A stretch of DNA of 64,000 nucleotides, taken from NCBI RefSeq assembly GCF_007993065.1, contig NZ_VOPL01000003.1, positions 371,275 through 435,274 on the forward strand, read 5' to 3'. This stretch comes from Paracoccus aurantiacus (GTDB lineage Bacteria > Pseudomonadota > Alphaproteobacteria > Rhodobacterales > Rhodobacteraceae). The translations under genes and the position numbers were made by a program. Shown here in pieces: positions 53,632-62,145 of this stretch. The notes under the pieces are model-generated. The model searched no databases. It had not been told where the DNA came from and worked only from the letters and a program-made list of their open reading frames with translations. Position 1 is the stretch's first letter; each line of letters opens with the position of its first letter.

Positions 53632-54965
53632 GATCCGACTGGCAGGACATGCTGCGCTCAACGCCGATGCGGCTAACGCTTCGGCTTGTTGCGCTGTTCG
53701 TTCTGATTAGCTTGCTGACCTTCATCGCGACATGGTGGCTGGCCAACAAGACACTTCTCGATGCGGCAGAATACACGCTGGATCTGGAACTGGCAGAGCT
53801 GTCGGCCTCGGGCGATCCGGCAACGATAGCGGCAGCCGTTGCGCGGCTTGCCTTGCAGGCGGACCCGGAAACCATGATCCTGCGCTATGATGGCCCCGAC
53901 GGTGTCACCGGCAATCTGGATCAGCAGGTTCCCGGCAGCGGGGTGCGCGAATTCGACCCGCGTGACCGGGACGATTTGTCCGATCGCTATATCGTCAATA
54001 GCCGCGAGGTTTCTGGCGGTGTGCTGACCGTCGGGCAAGCCGCCGATTCTTTCGAGGAATTGCGCGAAGTTTTCGGCAAGGTTCTGGGCTTCACGCTGCT
54101 GCCAACCGTCGTGCTCGTGTTTGCCGCCGGCATGTTAAGTGCCCGCCGCTCTGCGCGGCGGCTTGGCGCGATCGAGGAAACGCTTGACCGGCTGCGCAGT
54201 GGCGACCTGTCGGCACGACTGCCCGCAATGCCCGGACCTGCCGATGACCTGTCGCGCGTCGGTGCTGGCATCGACAAGCTGGCCGAGGCGCAGGAAGCCT
54301 CGACCGAGGCGCTTCGGCAGGTGTCTGCGGATATCGCCCACGATCTGAAAACCCCGATCCAGCGGCTATCGGTCCAGCTTGCGCAGACCCGCGAGGCGCT
54401 GCCCGAAGGCACCGCACCCGACGCTCTTGACCGCGCGGAGGCAGAAATCGAAGGTATCGTCTCGACCTTCCAGTCGCTTCTCAGCATCGCCCAGATCGAA
54501 GGTGGCAGCCCGCGTCTGCGCTTTGCGCCGGTCGATCTCGCAGGGATCGTGCGCACCATGGCCGAACTGTATGAACCTTCGGCAGAGGAAAGCGATCACC
54601 GCCTGCGCGTTGATATAGGACGCGAGGCGAACGTCATGGGCGACCGCGCCCTGCTGGGTCAGATTGTCACCAACCTGCTTGAGAACGCGCTTCGCCACAC
54701 GCCTCGCGGCTGCGAGGTGGTGCTGTCGCTGGACGGCACCCGGTTGAGCGTCGCGGATGACGGTCCCGGCATTCCAGCCGCAGAACGTGGAAAGGTAATG
54801 CGCCGTCTTTACCGTCTGGATCGCAGCCGCAGCACGCCCGGCAGCGGGCTGGGCCTCAGTCTGGTGGAGGCGATCGTGAAGCTGCATGGTGGAGAACTGT
54901 CGCTGCATGACAACGCGCCGGGACTGCGCGTTGTAATCGATCTTCCAGAACTTCCTGAAACCTGA
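53628..54965 (+). CDS. Sensor histidine kinase
   Basis: 445 aa, GTG start inside the regulator stop codon. Two membrane segments (about 20-38 and 150-168) flank a periplasmic sensor domain of about 110 residues. HAMP, HisKA (DIAHDLKTPIQRL) and HATPase domains follow (NLLENALRHT, DDGPGIP, GSGLGLSLVEAIV). It phosphorylates the regulator encoded just upstream. The periplasmic PepSY-like protein may be its input partner. Confidence 0.9.
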   Translation: MRSDWQDMLRSTPMRLTLRLVALFVLISLLTFIATWWLANKTLLDAAEYTLDLELAELSASGDPATIAAAVARLALQADPETMILRYDGPDGVTGNLDQQVPGSGVREFDPRDRDDLSDRYIVNSREVSGGVLTVGQAADSFEELREVFGKVLGFTLLPTVVLVFAAGMLSARRSARRLGAIEETLDRLRSGDLSARLPAMPGPADDLSRVGAGIDKLAEAQEASTEALRQVSADIAHDLKTPIQRLSVQLAQTREALPEGTAPDALDRAEAEIEGIVSTFQSLLSIAQIEGGSPRLRFAPVDLAGIVRTMAELYEPSAEESDHRLRVDIGREANVMGDRALLGQIVTNLLENALRHTPRGCEVVLSLDGTRLSVADDGPGIPAAERGKVMRRLYRLDRSRSTPGSGLGLSLVEAIVKLHGGELSLHDNAPGLRVVIDLPELPET

Positions 54966-55005
54966 CGAACAGCAGGCACATTCCGCGAAAAAGTCTGCCT
55001 TCGCG

Positions 55006-56244
55006 TCAGAAAATCAGCGTCACGCGCGCGCGGTTGCCGGAATCGTCGAATTCCAGCCCGATCCCTTCCTTGCCGGCGATCTTGCGGACGATGTCCAGCC
55101 CCAGACCCGTGCCGCCCGTCCGCGCCGATTTCTCGAACGCGGCATGACGATAGCCTTCGCCCGGACGGATCGGGTTCGAAATGGTCAGAACCGGCCCTTC
55201 CGTCAGCGCCACACGCACCGCCCCGGAACCATGATCGCGGGCGTTTCGCAGCAGGTTGCCAAGGATCAGCGCAAGCGCTTCGGGGTGGATCGCGACCTGC
55301 ACGTGATCGACATCACCATCGTCGAACACGACATTGCCGCGCATCTCGGCAATGACCATGCGCGTCACCTGCACCAGATCGGACTGGCCGAGTCCTGCGG
55401 GCGCTGCATCGGCACGCGCCAGAAGCAGCAGCCGGTCGACAAGGCTGCCCAGCCTGCGCAACGCCTCGACGATGCGCTGCGGCGCGCCCGTATCCGCAAT
55501 CCCCGCAGCAATCGCCTGCGCCTGCGCAGATGCGGCCGCAACCGGGGTGCGCAATTCATGCGCCGCATGGGTGGCAAACTGCCGCTCCGCCTCGACATGC
55601 CCGCGTATCCGGTCAAGATACAGGTTCATCGATGCGGCAACGGGCGCAAGGTCACGCGGCAGGCCCGGCGCACGGATCGGGTCAAGATCGCCGGGCTTGC
55701 GCGCCTGCAACTGCCGCGCGAAGCGGTCCGTCGGGCGCAGCGCCGATGTCACTGCGCGGCTGACCACCAGCAGCGTCAGCGCCAGCACCGGCAACATCAT
55801 CACGACCAGCCAGCCGACGGTTTCGACGACCTCCTCGCGCCGCCAGGAATCGTTCTGCCCCGCCTCGACCACAAGGCCGCTGGCCGGATCGCTGATCCGG
55901 ACCACACGCCAGCCTTCCACGTCGAAACCGCCGTCCTGTGCAAGCGCGGGCCAAGCCGCCGAAAGCCTTTCATCGCCGTTGTGGATGATGCGAAGCTGGG
56001 TGTCGCCGGAATAGGGCGGCAAGGCGACATCACCGGTCTCGCGATAGATCGACAGCGAGAGCTGCGCGATCCCGCCCAGACTTTCGTCCAGCAACTCGCC
56101 CATTTCGTACCTGACCGCCGAGATCGCGAGGATAAGCCCCAGAAGCCAGCCGAGCCCGACGCCGATCAGCACCCGACGCAGCAGGCGTCCGCGCAGCGAC
56201 CAGCCTCCAGCAGACTTTCTTCGCGTGATGTCAGGCCCGGTCAT
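55006..56244 (-). CDS. Sensor histidine kinase (PmrB/QseC-like)
   Basis: 412 aa. The first membrane segment lies at about 25-45 and the second at about 145-165. HisKA shows THAAHELRTPVAA and HATPase shows NLLRNARDHG and TGGTGLGLDIVRKIA. The layout matches QseC/PmrB-type kinases. It overlaps the regulator gene by ATGA. The divergent lipid-A-type genes suggest that it senses envelope conditions. Confidence 0.88.
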   Translation of the reverse strand: MTGPDITRRKSAGGWSLRGRLLRRVLIGVGLGWLLGLILAISAVRYEMGELLDESLGGIAQLSLSIYRETGDVALPPYSGDTQLRIIHNGDERLSAAWPALAQDGGFDVEGWRVVRISDPASGLVVEAGQNDSWRREEVVETVGWLVVMMLPVLALTLLVVSRAVTSALRPTDRFARQLQARKPGDLDPIRAPGLPRDLAPVAASMNLYLDRIRGHVEAERQFATHAAHELRTPVAAASAQAQAIAAGIADTGAPQRIVEALRRLGSLVDRLLLLARADAAPAGLGQSDLVQVTRMVIAEMRGNVVFDDGDVDHVQVAIHPEALALILGNLLRNARDHGSGAVRVALTEGPVLTISNPIRPGEGYRHAAFEKSARTGGTGLGLDIVRKIAGKEGIGLEFDDSGNRARVTLIF

Positions 56245-56900
56245 GGGATCAGGTATCCAAGACCGCGCCGCGTCTCGATCACGCCATTGCCAAGCTTGCT
56301 GCGCAGACGCGAGATATAAACTTCGACCGCATTCCCCGCGATCTCATCCTCGAAGGCGTAAAGGCGCTCCTCAAGTGTCCTGCGCGACAGAAGGCGGCCG
56401 CGGGCCGCGAGAAGCGCCTCGAACACAGCCCATTCCCGCGATGTCAGCCGGATTTCGATGTCCTCGCGAAAAAGCCGCGCCCCGGCCCGGTCGATCCGCA
56501 GGTCGCCAAGCGCGGTTTCCGCCGCCGGGTCGCCATTTGCGCGGCGGCCATGCGCGCGAAGCCGCGCCTCGACCTCGCCCAGATCATACGGCTTTACCAC
56601 GTAATCGTCGGCGCCCGCGTTCAAGCCTGCAATGCGGTCAGCAATCTGGTCGCGCGCAGTGGCGATGATGACCGGAACACGATTGCCGCGATGCCGCTCT
56701 CGGCGCAACAGGTCAAGCCCTTGCCCGTCGGGCAGCGCCAGATCCAGCAGGACGGCATCAAATTCCGCCACCGACAATGCCGCATCGGCATCGGCCAGAT
56801 TGCCGACCAGATCGACGGCATGACCCTGACCCTGCAGAAAACGCTGCACTGCATCGGCAATATCGGCCTCATCCTCGACCACCAGCACGCGCACGGCCAC
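56241..56900 (-). CDS. OmpR-family response regulator (PmrA/QseB-like)
   Basis: 219 aa. Receiver motifs LVVEDEADIAD, DAVLLDLALPDG and YVVKPYDLGE, then a winged helix with LTSREWAVFEALLAARGR and VEVYISRLRSKL. It is first in its two-gene operon, 162 bases from the divergent LAB_N gene. A PmrA-like direct repeat lies in that gap. Confidence 0.9.
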   Translation of the reverse strand: MAVRVLVVEDEADIADAVQRFLQGQGHAVDLVGNLADADAALSVAEFDAVLLDLALPDGQGLDLLRRERHRGNRVPVIIATARDQIADRIAGLNAGADDYVVKPYDLGEVEARLRAHGRRANGDPAAETALGDLRIDRAGARLFREDIEIRLTSREWAVFEALLAARGRLLSRRTLEERLYAFEDEIAGNAVEVYISRLRSKLGNGVIETRRGLGYLIP

Positions 56901-56998
56901 GCCTCCGTTCGTTCGTCAGTCTTCTTCATGGCCCCGCAAACGGCGCAATTCAATCGCCTATGCCTGAGAGCCGGAAAATCCCGTTCAAGGCCAAGGTT

Positions 56999-57014
56999 GT
57001 AAGTCTTGCGTAAG
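56999..57014 (-). promoter_or_regulatory. PmrA-box-like direct repeat
   Basis: On the minus strand CTTAC-GCAAGA-CTTAC, two five-base half-sites with an 11-base period, similar to the CTTAA-N6-CTTAA box of PmrA. It lies between the regulator/kinase operon and the lipid-A-type operon, 49 bases upstream of the LAB_N start. Confidence 0.5.
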
Positions 57015-57062
57015 GTTCGGGTGGTCAGAGCGGCGCACGAAAAAAACAATTGGATTGATTTC

Positions 57063-57350
57063 ATGTCCGAGCAGATGATCTGGATCGGCGTTGGCTTTCT
57101 GGGACAGGCCCTGTTCAGCGCACGCTTCATAGTTCAGTGGCTGGCAAGCGAAAGATCGCGCCAAAGCGTGATTCCGCTCGCGTTCTGGTGGCTGTCCGTT
57201 GCCGGGGGCACCACGCTTCTGACCTATGCGATCTGGCGGCGGGACCCGGTTTTCATCATCGGCCAGGGCACCGGACTTTTCGTCTATGCCCGAAACCTCA
57301 TGCTGATCCGTCAGCACCGCCGTGCGAACGAGGGTGCGACCACGCCATGA
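57063..57350 (+). CDS. Lipid-A-disaccharide synthase N-terminal domain-like protein (LAB_N)
   Basis: 95 aa with three hydrophobic segments. It contains WIGVGFLGQALFSARFIVQW and PLAFWWLSVAGG, the signature of the LAB_N domain. Stand-alone LAB_N proteins sit beside GT2 and ArnT-like genes in many proteobacteria and probably help lipid-linked sugar transfer. ATG 57063 overlaps nothing upstream and starts the conserved part. It overlaps the next gene by ATGA. Confidence 0.85.
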   Translation: MSEQMIWIGVGFLGQALFSARFIVQWLASERSRQSVIPLAFWWLSVAGGTTLLTYAIWRRDPVFIIGQGTGLFVYARNLMLIRQHRRANEGATTP

Positions 57351-58903
57351 GACTTTCGATCTGGTCGGTCACATTGCTTTACGCATTGACCGTTTTGACA
57401 TTGATTCTGCTGCGCCCCCTCCTGCCGATTGACGAGACGCGCTATGTCGCCGCCGCCTGGGAGATGCATCAGGGTGGCCCGGTCTTCGTGCCGCATCTGA
57501 ATGGCGCGCTTTACGGGCACAAGCCGCCGCTTCTGTTCTGGCTTATCAATCTGGTCTGGATGGTGGCAGGCGTCAGCGAATTCGCGGCCCGTCTGGTTGC
57601 GCCCGCCTTCGCCGTCGCTTCGGTTGCAGCGACGGGCGTGCTGGCAAAGCGGCTATGGCCCGACCAGCCGTGGCGGGGCGGGGCCGCCGCGCTGATCCTT
57701 GCCGTCTCGCCGCTTTTCCTGCTGTTTGGTTCGTCAACAATGTTCGATGCGATGCTGGGCTTTGCCACACTCGCAGCGATGCTGGCGATCTGGAAAGCCG
57801 CAACAGACCCGCATCGCCGCGCCAACTGGCTGTGGCTTGGTGCAGCGATCGCGCTTGGCGTTTATGCCAAAGGGCCGGTTATCCTGATCCACGTGCTGCC
57901 CGTCGCATTGCTGATGCCGCTTTGGGCCGGCCGACCGCAGCCCAAACCGGGCGTCTGGTATCGCGGGGTTGGCCTCTCTATTCTTGTCGCACTCGCTTTC
58001 GTCGCGCTCTGGCTTCTGCCCTCGATCATCCTCGGCGGCGAGGCTTACCGGACCGAGGTTCTGTGGCGTCAAAGCGCGGGGCGGATGGTGTCGTCATTCG
58101 CGCATCAGCGGCCGTTCTGGTTCTTTCTTGCCTTGCTTCCTCTGATGCTTTGGCCGTTCGGCTGGACATTGCGCGGGCTGTCGAGCCTGCGCCCGGCTAT
58201 CCTTTCGGCCTCGCCGCAGACGCGTATGCTGGTGGTCTGGTTTCTGGGTGCGCTGATCATCTTTTCGGCAATCAGCGGCAAACAACTGCATTACATCATA
58301 CCAGAGCTTCCCGCGCTGGCGCTGCTGATTTCGGGGGGATTGCCCGCCCGGCAATGGCGCGCGCGTGACCTGTGGCTCGCGCTGCCGGTATTGCTGGTTT
58401 TGCTGGTCGTGCTGGCGGCGATGACCGGCAATATCGCCGATCTGCAGCGAATGGAATTTCGCCTGCCCGTCTGGGCGGGTGTGCTTGGCATTCTTGCGTT
58501 TGCCGCAGGGGCCGCAGCTTTCCTGAAACTGCGCAGCAGCACGATCGCGCTCGCCGCGTTGCCGCTTGCGCTGATCGTGGGTCTGCACTTTGCGGCAAGC
58601 CCGCTGCTGTTCGGGCATTACGACATGCGCGCGCTTGGCAAGGCCGTGGCACCCTATGACAAATCGGGCATCGCCGTGACCGACGGCACCTATCACGCGC
58701 AGCTCAATTTCGCGGGCCGGCTGACGCAGCCGGTTGCCAGGCTGGGCGATCCGGCCTCTGTCGAGCGCTGGCGCCACGAGCATCCCGACGGCCTGCTGCT
58801 CGACCAGTCCACCGATCCGCTGACCGGAATGCGCGCAATCGGCACGCTCCCCTATCGCAGCGGCCACTATACGCTTTATCGACCGAAGGAGACGGCGGAA
58901 TGA
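57347..58903 (+). CDS. ArnT-like membrane glycosyltransferase (GT-83/PMT superfamily)
   Basis: 518 aa with about 11-12 membrane segments. The catalytic Asp-Glu motif is PLLPIDETRYVAAAWEM near residue 30 and a GHKPPLLFWLIN loop follows, as in ArnT and related C-type glycosyltransferases. ArnT moves aminoarabinose from undecaprenyl phosphate to lipid A in the periplasm. No aminoarabinose synthesis genes are here, so the sugar is unknown. It is coupled to both neighbours by ATGA. Confidence 0.87.
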   Translation: MRLSIWSVTLLYALTVLTLILLRPLLPIDETRYVAAAWEMHQGGPVFVPHLNGALYGHKPPLLFWLINLVWMVAGVSEFAARLVAPAFAVASVAATGVLAKRLWPDQPWRGGAAALILAVSPLFLLFGSSTMFDAMLGFATLAAMLAIWKAATDPHRRANWLWLGAAIALGVYAKGPVILIHVLPVALLMPLWAGRPQPKPGVWYRGVGLSILVALAFVALWLLPSIILGGEAYRTEVLWRQSAGRMVSSFAHQRPFWFFLALLPLMLWPFGWTLRGLSSLRPAILSASPQTRMLVVWFLGALIIFSAISGKQLHYIIPELPALALLISGGLPARQWRARDLWLALPVLLVLLVVLAAMTGNIADLQRMEFRLPVWAGVLGILAFAAGAAAFLKLRSSTIALAALPLALIVGLHFAASPLLFGHYDMRALGKAVAPYDKSGIAVTDGTYHAQLNFAGRLTQPVARLGDPASVERWRHEHPDGLLLDQSTDPLTGMRAIGTLPYRSGHYTLYRPKETAE

Positions 58904-59709
58904 CGCTTGATATTTCAATAATCCTTCCCGCCCGCGACGAAGCCGGAAATATCGGTGAACTCCTGTCGGAAATCGGGCGCGTCATGGCTGACACCGATCA
59001 CGAGATCGTCGTGATCGACGACGCGTCAAGCGATGGGACGCGACAGGTTCTGGCGCTGGCAAGGCGCCGGATGCCGCAGCTTCGCGTGATCTGCCATGAA
59101 AGCGCCTGCGGCCAATCGGCGGCGATCAGAACGGGCGTCATGGCAGCGCGAGGCCGGCTTATCGCAACGCTGGATGCCGACGGCCAGAACCCGCCCGGAA
59201 ACCTGCCCGCGCTGCTTGCACCCTTGCTGCAGGCAGCACCGGAAGCACGGATCGGGCTGGTTCAGGGGCAGCGCGTTAATCGTCAGGATACCTGGTCAAA
59301 GCGTTGGGCGTCGCGCTTCGCCAACCGCGTCCGCAACGCCTTGCTGCACGACGGGGTCAGCGACAGCGGCTGCGGCCTGAAAGCCTTTCCGCGCGACGTC
59401 TATCTGTCGCTGCCGTTCTTCGACCACATCCACCGTTTCATGCCGGCCATGGTCCATCGCGAGGGCTGGAATGTCGTGACCGTCCCCGTGACCCATGCCG
59501 AGCGCCTGTCTGGCCGTTCGAAATACAGCAACCTCCAGCGCGGACTGGTCGGCATCGTCGATCTGCTTGGCGCGGCGTGGCTGACTGGCCGCCGCAAGCT
59601 TCCCCAAACGCACGAACTGCCGATGGGCCTTGCCGATACCGCCGGAAAAGATCAGCCACCATTGCCCCGGACCCGGACCGCGATTGTGCAGGATCCCGTG
59701 CTGAACTGA
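58900..59709 (+). CDS. Glycosyltransferase family 2 (dolichol-phosphate-mannose-synthase-like)
   Basis: 269 aa GT-A fold. IILPARDEAGNI, VVIDDASSDGT, the metal motif in TLDADGQNPP and DSGCGLKAFPRDVY are diagnostic. No C-terminal membrane helices are seen. The enzyme most likely charges undecaprenyl phosphate with a sugar that the ArnT-like protein uses. It ends the operon, followed by about 90 bases without a feature. Confidence 0.88.
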   Translation: MTLDISIILPARDEAGNIGELLSEIGRVMADTDHEIVVIDDASSDGTRQVLALARRRMPQLRVICHESACGQSAAIRTGVMAARGRLIATLDADGQNPPGNLPALLAPLLQAAPEARIGLVQGQRVNRQDTWSKRWASRFANRVRNALLHDGVSDSGCGLKAFPRDVYLSLPFFDHIHRFMPAMVHREGWNVVTVPVTHAERLSGRSKYSNLQRGLVGIVDLLGAAWLTGRRKLPQTHELPMGLADTAGKDQPPLPRTRTAIVQDPVLN

Positions 59710-59799
59710 TCGCGAAGCTGGACGGTGTCGCGCATCGCTGCGGCCGCAGGAACAGACATCATGGAGAACCCGCGATTTCAGACGGTTATAAGCTTAATT

Positions 59800-60105
59800 T
59801 CAAAGAAAATCGTCGCGGCGTGGCGTGAACGTGTCGATCAGCGTCCCTGCCTCGTGACAGGTACATCCGTGCCGGACATTCGAAGGGATCACGAGGCTGT
59901 CGCCCGGACCAAGTTCATATTCCCTGTCGTCCATGACAAAGGTAAAGCGCCCCGTCTTCACATAGGTCGACTGCACATGCGGGTGATTGTGCAACGCGCC
60001 TTTGGCACCCGCGTCGAAGCGGAACGCAACGACCATCATGTCAGCATTTTCGGCGAGGACCTGGCGGGTCACGCCGGGATCTGTGGTAACTTCAGGATAG
60101 CTCAT
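59800..60105 (-). CDS. kdgF: KdgF-like cupin (unsaturated uronate linearising)
   Basis: 101 aa single cupin. The metal-binding HNHPHVQSTYVKTGRF block and the PGDSLVIPSNVRHGC motif are typical of KdgF, and the family end CHEAGTLIDTFTPRRDDFL is present. KdgF opens 4,5-unsaturated galacturonate or mannuronate to 4-deoxy-5-keto-uronate in pectin and alginate use. The ATG at 60105 follows GAGGGG. It is divergent from the GntR gene and near the kdgK gene. Confidence 0.88.
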   Translation of the reverse strand: MSYPEVTTDPGVTRQVLAENADMMVVAFRFDAGAKGALHNHPHVQSTYVKTGRFTFVMDDREYELGPGDSLVIPSNVRHGCTCHEAGTLIDTFTPRRDDFL

Positions 60106-60257
60106 GCTTCCCCTCATTGGGCTGACATCAAAGTCCGATGGCTTCTATTGCGAGCCGACACGTCAGCCCGCGCCCAGCATGGTGATCGCTCATCATGGAT
60201 GATCAATCGCGTCCATTTCTGACGACCGATACCCTAGGTTTTCAAAGATCGTGGTGT

Positions 60258-60275
60258 CAACTAATATTCTAGTTG
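60258..60275. promoter_or_regulatory. Candidate GntR operator
   Basis: CAACTA-ATATTC-TAGTTG, a perfect six-base inverted repeat with a six-base spacer, in the divergent gap between kdgF and the GntR regulator. Its position suggests control of both genes by that regulator. Confidence 0.5.
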
Positions 60276-60334
60276 TCAGATTGGCGACGAATGTTGTTAA
60301 TGTCGTCTCGGACCGAGCCGGAGAACCGATCAGC

Positions 60335-61060
60335 GTGAATGATATCGGGACACAGCGCGAAGCGTCGCTAGACCTTCCAACACTTACGCCCCCGACGCGG
60401 CCGTCGGTCGCAGATCAGGTTTTCAGGCTGCTGCAGCAACGCATCCTGACGCTGGAACTGCCGCCGATGACGAAGATGAGCGAATCCGACATCTCGAAGC
60501 GTCTCGGGGTATCTCGTCAGCCTGTCCGAGAGGCCTTCAAGCGTCTGGAAAGACTGGGTTTTCTGGTGATACGTCCTCAAAGCGGCACCATCGTCAGCCT
60601 GATCTCGGAAGAGGCGATCCTCAGGGCACGCTTCATTCGGACGGCGCTGGAAACCCAGACGACCCGCGCCGCCTGCGAGGTGTTTGACAGTGATGACATC
60701 GCCGCGCTTCAGGACCTGATCGACCAGCAGGCCACAGCAGCCGACGACAACAATGCGCAGCTGTTTCACAAGCTGGACGAGGATTTTCACCGCGCAATCT
60801 GCGCCCGTTCCGGTCACGACTATGTCTGGGACCTGATCCACGATCACAAGGCGCATATGGACAGGGTGCGCATGCTGTCGCTCAGTTCACGCTCTCAGAA
60901 GCTTGCGCTGCAGGAGCACGTGGCAATCCTTGCGGCGATCGCCTCCGGCGATTCCGAGGCAGCGGCAGCAGAGATGACGCGGCACCTGTCGCGGATCGAG
61001 ACCTTGATCGAACAGATCAAGACGCAGAACCACGACTGGTTCGTGGACACATCGGCATGA
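60335..61060 (+). CDS. GntR family (FCD/FadR subfamily) transcriptional regulator
   Basis: 241 aa. A winged HTH is seen in VADQVFRLLQQRILTLELPP, then MSESDISKRLGVSRQPVREAF, and an FCD ligand domain with the metal histidines in LDEDFHRAIC and HVAILAAIASGD. The GTG at 60335 (GGAGA upstream) is my choice; the open frame extends to about 60251 but would place the operator inside the gene. It overlaps kdgK by ATGA and probably represses uronate genes. Confidence 0.83.
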   Translation: MNDIGTQREASLDLPTLTPPTRPSVADQVFRLLQQRILTLELPPMTKMSESDISKRLGVSRQPVREAFKRLERLGFLVIRPQSGTIVSLISEEAILRARFIRTALETQTTRAACEVFDSDDIAALQDLIDQQATAADDNNAQLFHKLDEDFHRAICARSGHDYVWDLIHDHKAHMDRVRMLSLSSRSQKLALQEHVAILAAIASGDSEAAAAEMTRHLSRIETLIEQIKTQNHDWFVDTSA

Positions 61061-61959
61061 CCAGAGTCGTTGCCATCGGGGAATGCATGGTCGAGTTTTC
61101 CGCGACCGCCAGGCAGGGTCACTATCAGCTTGGCTTCGCGGGCGATACGCTGAACACCGCCTGGTATCTGCGCCGGCTGCTTGGCCCTTCGGATCAGGTT
61201 GATTACGTCACCGGCGTCGGCACCGACAACATATCCGATCAGATGTTGGCCTTTCTTGAAAGCGCCGGGATCGGAACGACGCATATTCAGCGAATGGCGG
61301 ACCGGACTGTCGGGCTCTACATGATCCAGCTTGACGAGGGAGAGCGCAGCTTCGCCTATTGGCGCGGGGAAAGCGCCGCGCGCGCGATGATGCAGGACAG
61401 CGACAGGCTGCGCGAGGCTTTGACAGGTGCCCAGATCGCCTATCTCTCTGGCATTACGATTGCGATTCTGCCGCAAGCAGACCGCGAGATACTCGCCCGT
61501 ATTCTGGGCGATTTCCGGCAGTCTGGCGGTCAGGTAGTGTTCGATCCGAACCTGCGCCCGAGGCTGTGGCAAAGTCCGGCGCAGATGACGGCCGCCGTCA
61601 TGGCGATTGCAGGCGTGGCCGATACCGTGCTGCCGTCTTATGAAGACGAGGCGGCGTGGTTCGGCGATTCCGATCCTGCGGAAACCGCGCGGCGCTATCT
61701 GGGCGTGGGCGCGCAGAGCGTCGTCGTGAAGAACGGCCCTGGCGACATTCTCGCTGTGGCGAACGGCGAGGAGATCGTGATTCCCATCCGGCCAAGCACG
61801 AATGTCGTCGATACCACTGCCGCGGGTGACAGCTTCAATGCAGGCTTTCTGGCCGCGCTGCTGGACGGTCAACAGACGCGTGATGCGGTGCTGGCCGGTG
61901 CGGACCTGTCAGCAAGGGTGATCGGCCAATACGGCGCACTTGTGGATATCGGGCAATAG
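61057..61959 (+). CDS. kdgK: 2-keto-3-deoxygluconate kinase (PfkB family)
   Basis: 300 aa ribokinase-fold kinase. IGECMVEFS at the start, QLGFAGDTLNTAWYLRRLL and the C-terminal signature DTTAAGDSFNAGFLAALL with the catalytic Asp are clear. KdgK makes 2-keto-3-deoxy-6-phosphogluconate from KDG, the end of uronate breakdown before KDPG aldolase. Sitting with kdgF and the GntR gene supports this specific kinase call. Confidence 0.87.
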   Translation: MTRVVAIGECMVEFSATARQGHYQLGFAGDTLNTAWYLRRLLGPSDQVDYVTGVGTDNISDQMLAFLESAGIGTTHIQRMADRTVGLYMIQLDEGERSFAYWRGESAARAMMQDSDRLREALTGAQIAYLSGITIAILPQADREILARILGDFRQSGGQVVFDPNLRPRLWQSPAQMTAAVMAIAGVADTVLPSYEDEAAWFGDSDPAETARRYLGVGAQSVVVKNGPGDILAVANGEEIVIPIRPSTNVVDTTAAGDSFNAGFLAALLDGQQTRDAVLAGADLSARVIGQYGALVDIGQ

Positions 61960-62145
61960 CGCCGACGCACGTTTCGCGCCCGCGTAGCTGCGTGTCGCTC
62001 CTGTCCGCCGTCTCGTCCCATCTTCATTGGCATCGCCTGTTGCACGATTTTCCGGCAGCACTTCTGCTCAAGCAGCTTATCCGGGCAATTCGCGTTGACA
62101 GCACCCGGCCGCCACCTACCCTTGCTGATGAACGAGGGAGACGAG

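Noticed and set aside
60251..60334. Longer start of the GntR regulator at a GTG near 60251
   Set aside because: It would put the palindromic operator inside the gene and adds residues unlike the family; the GTG at 60335 fits better.
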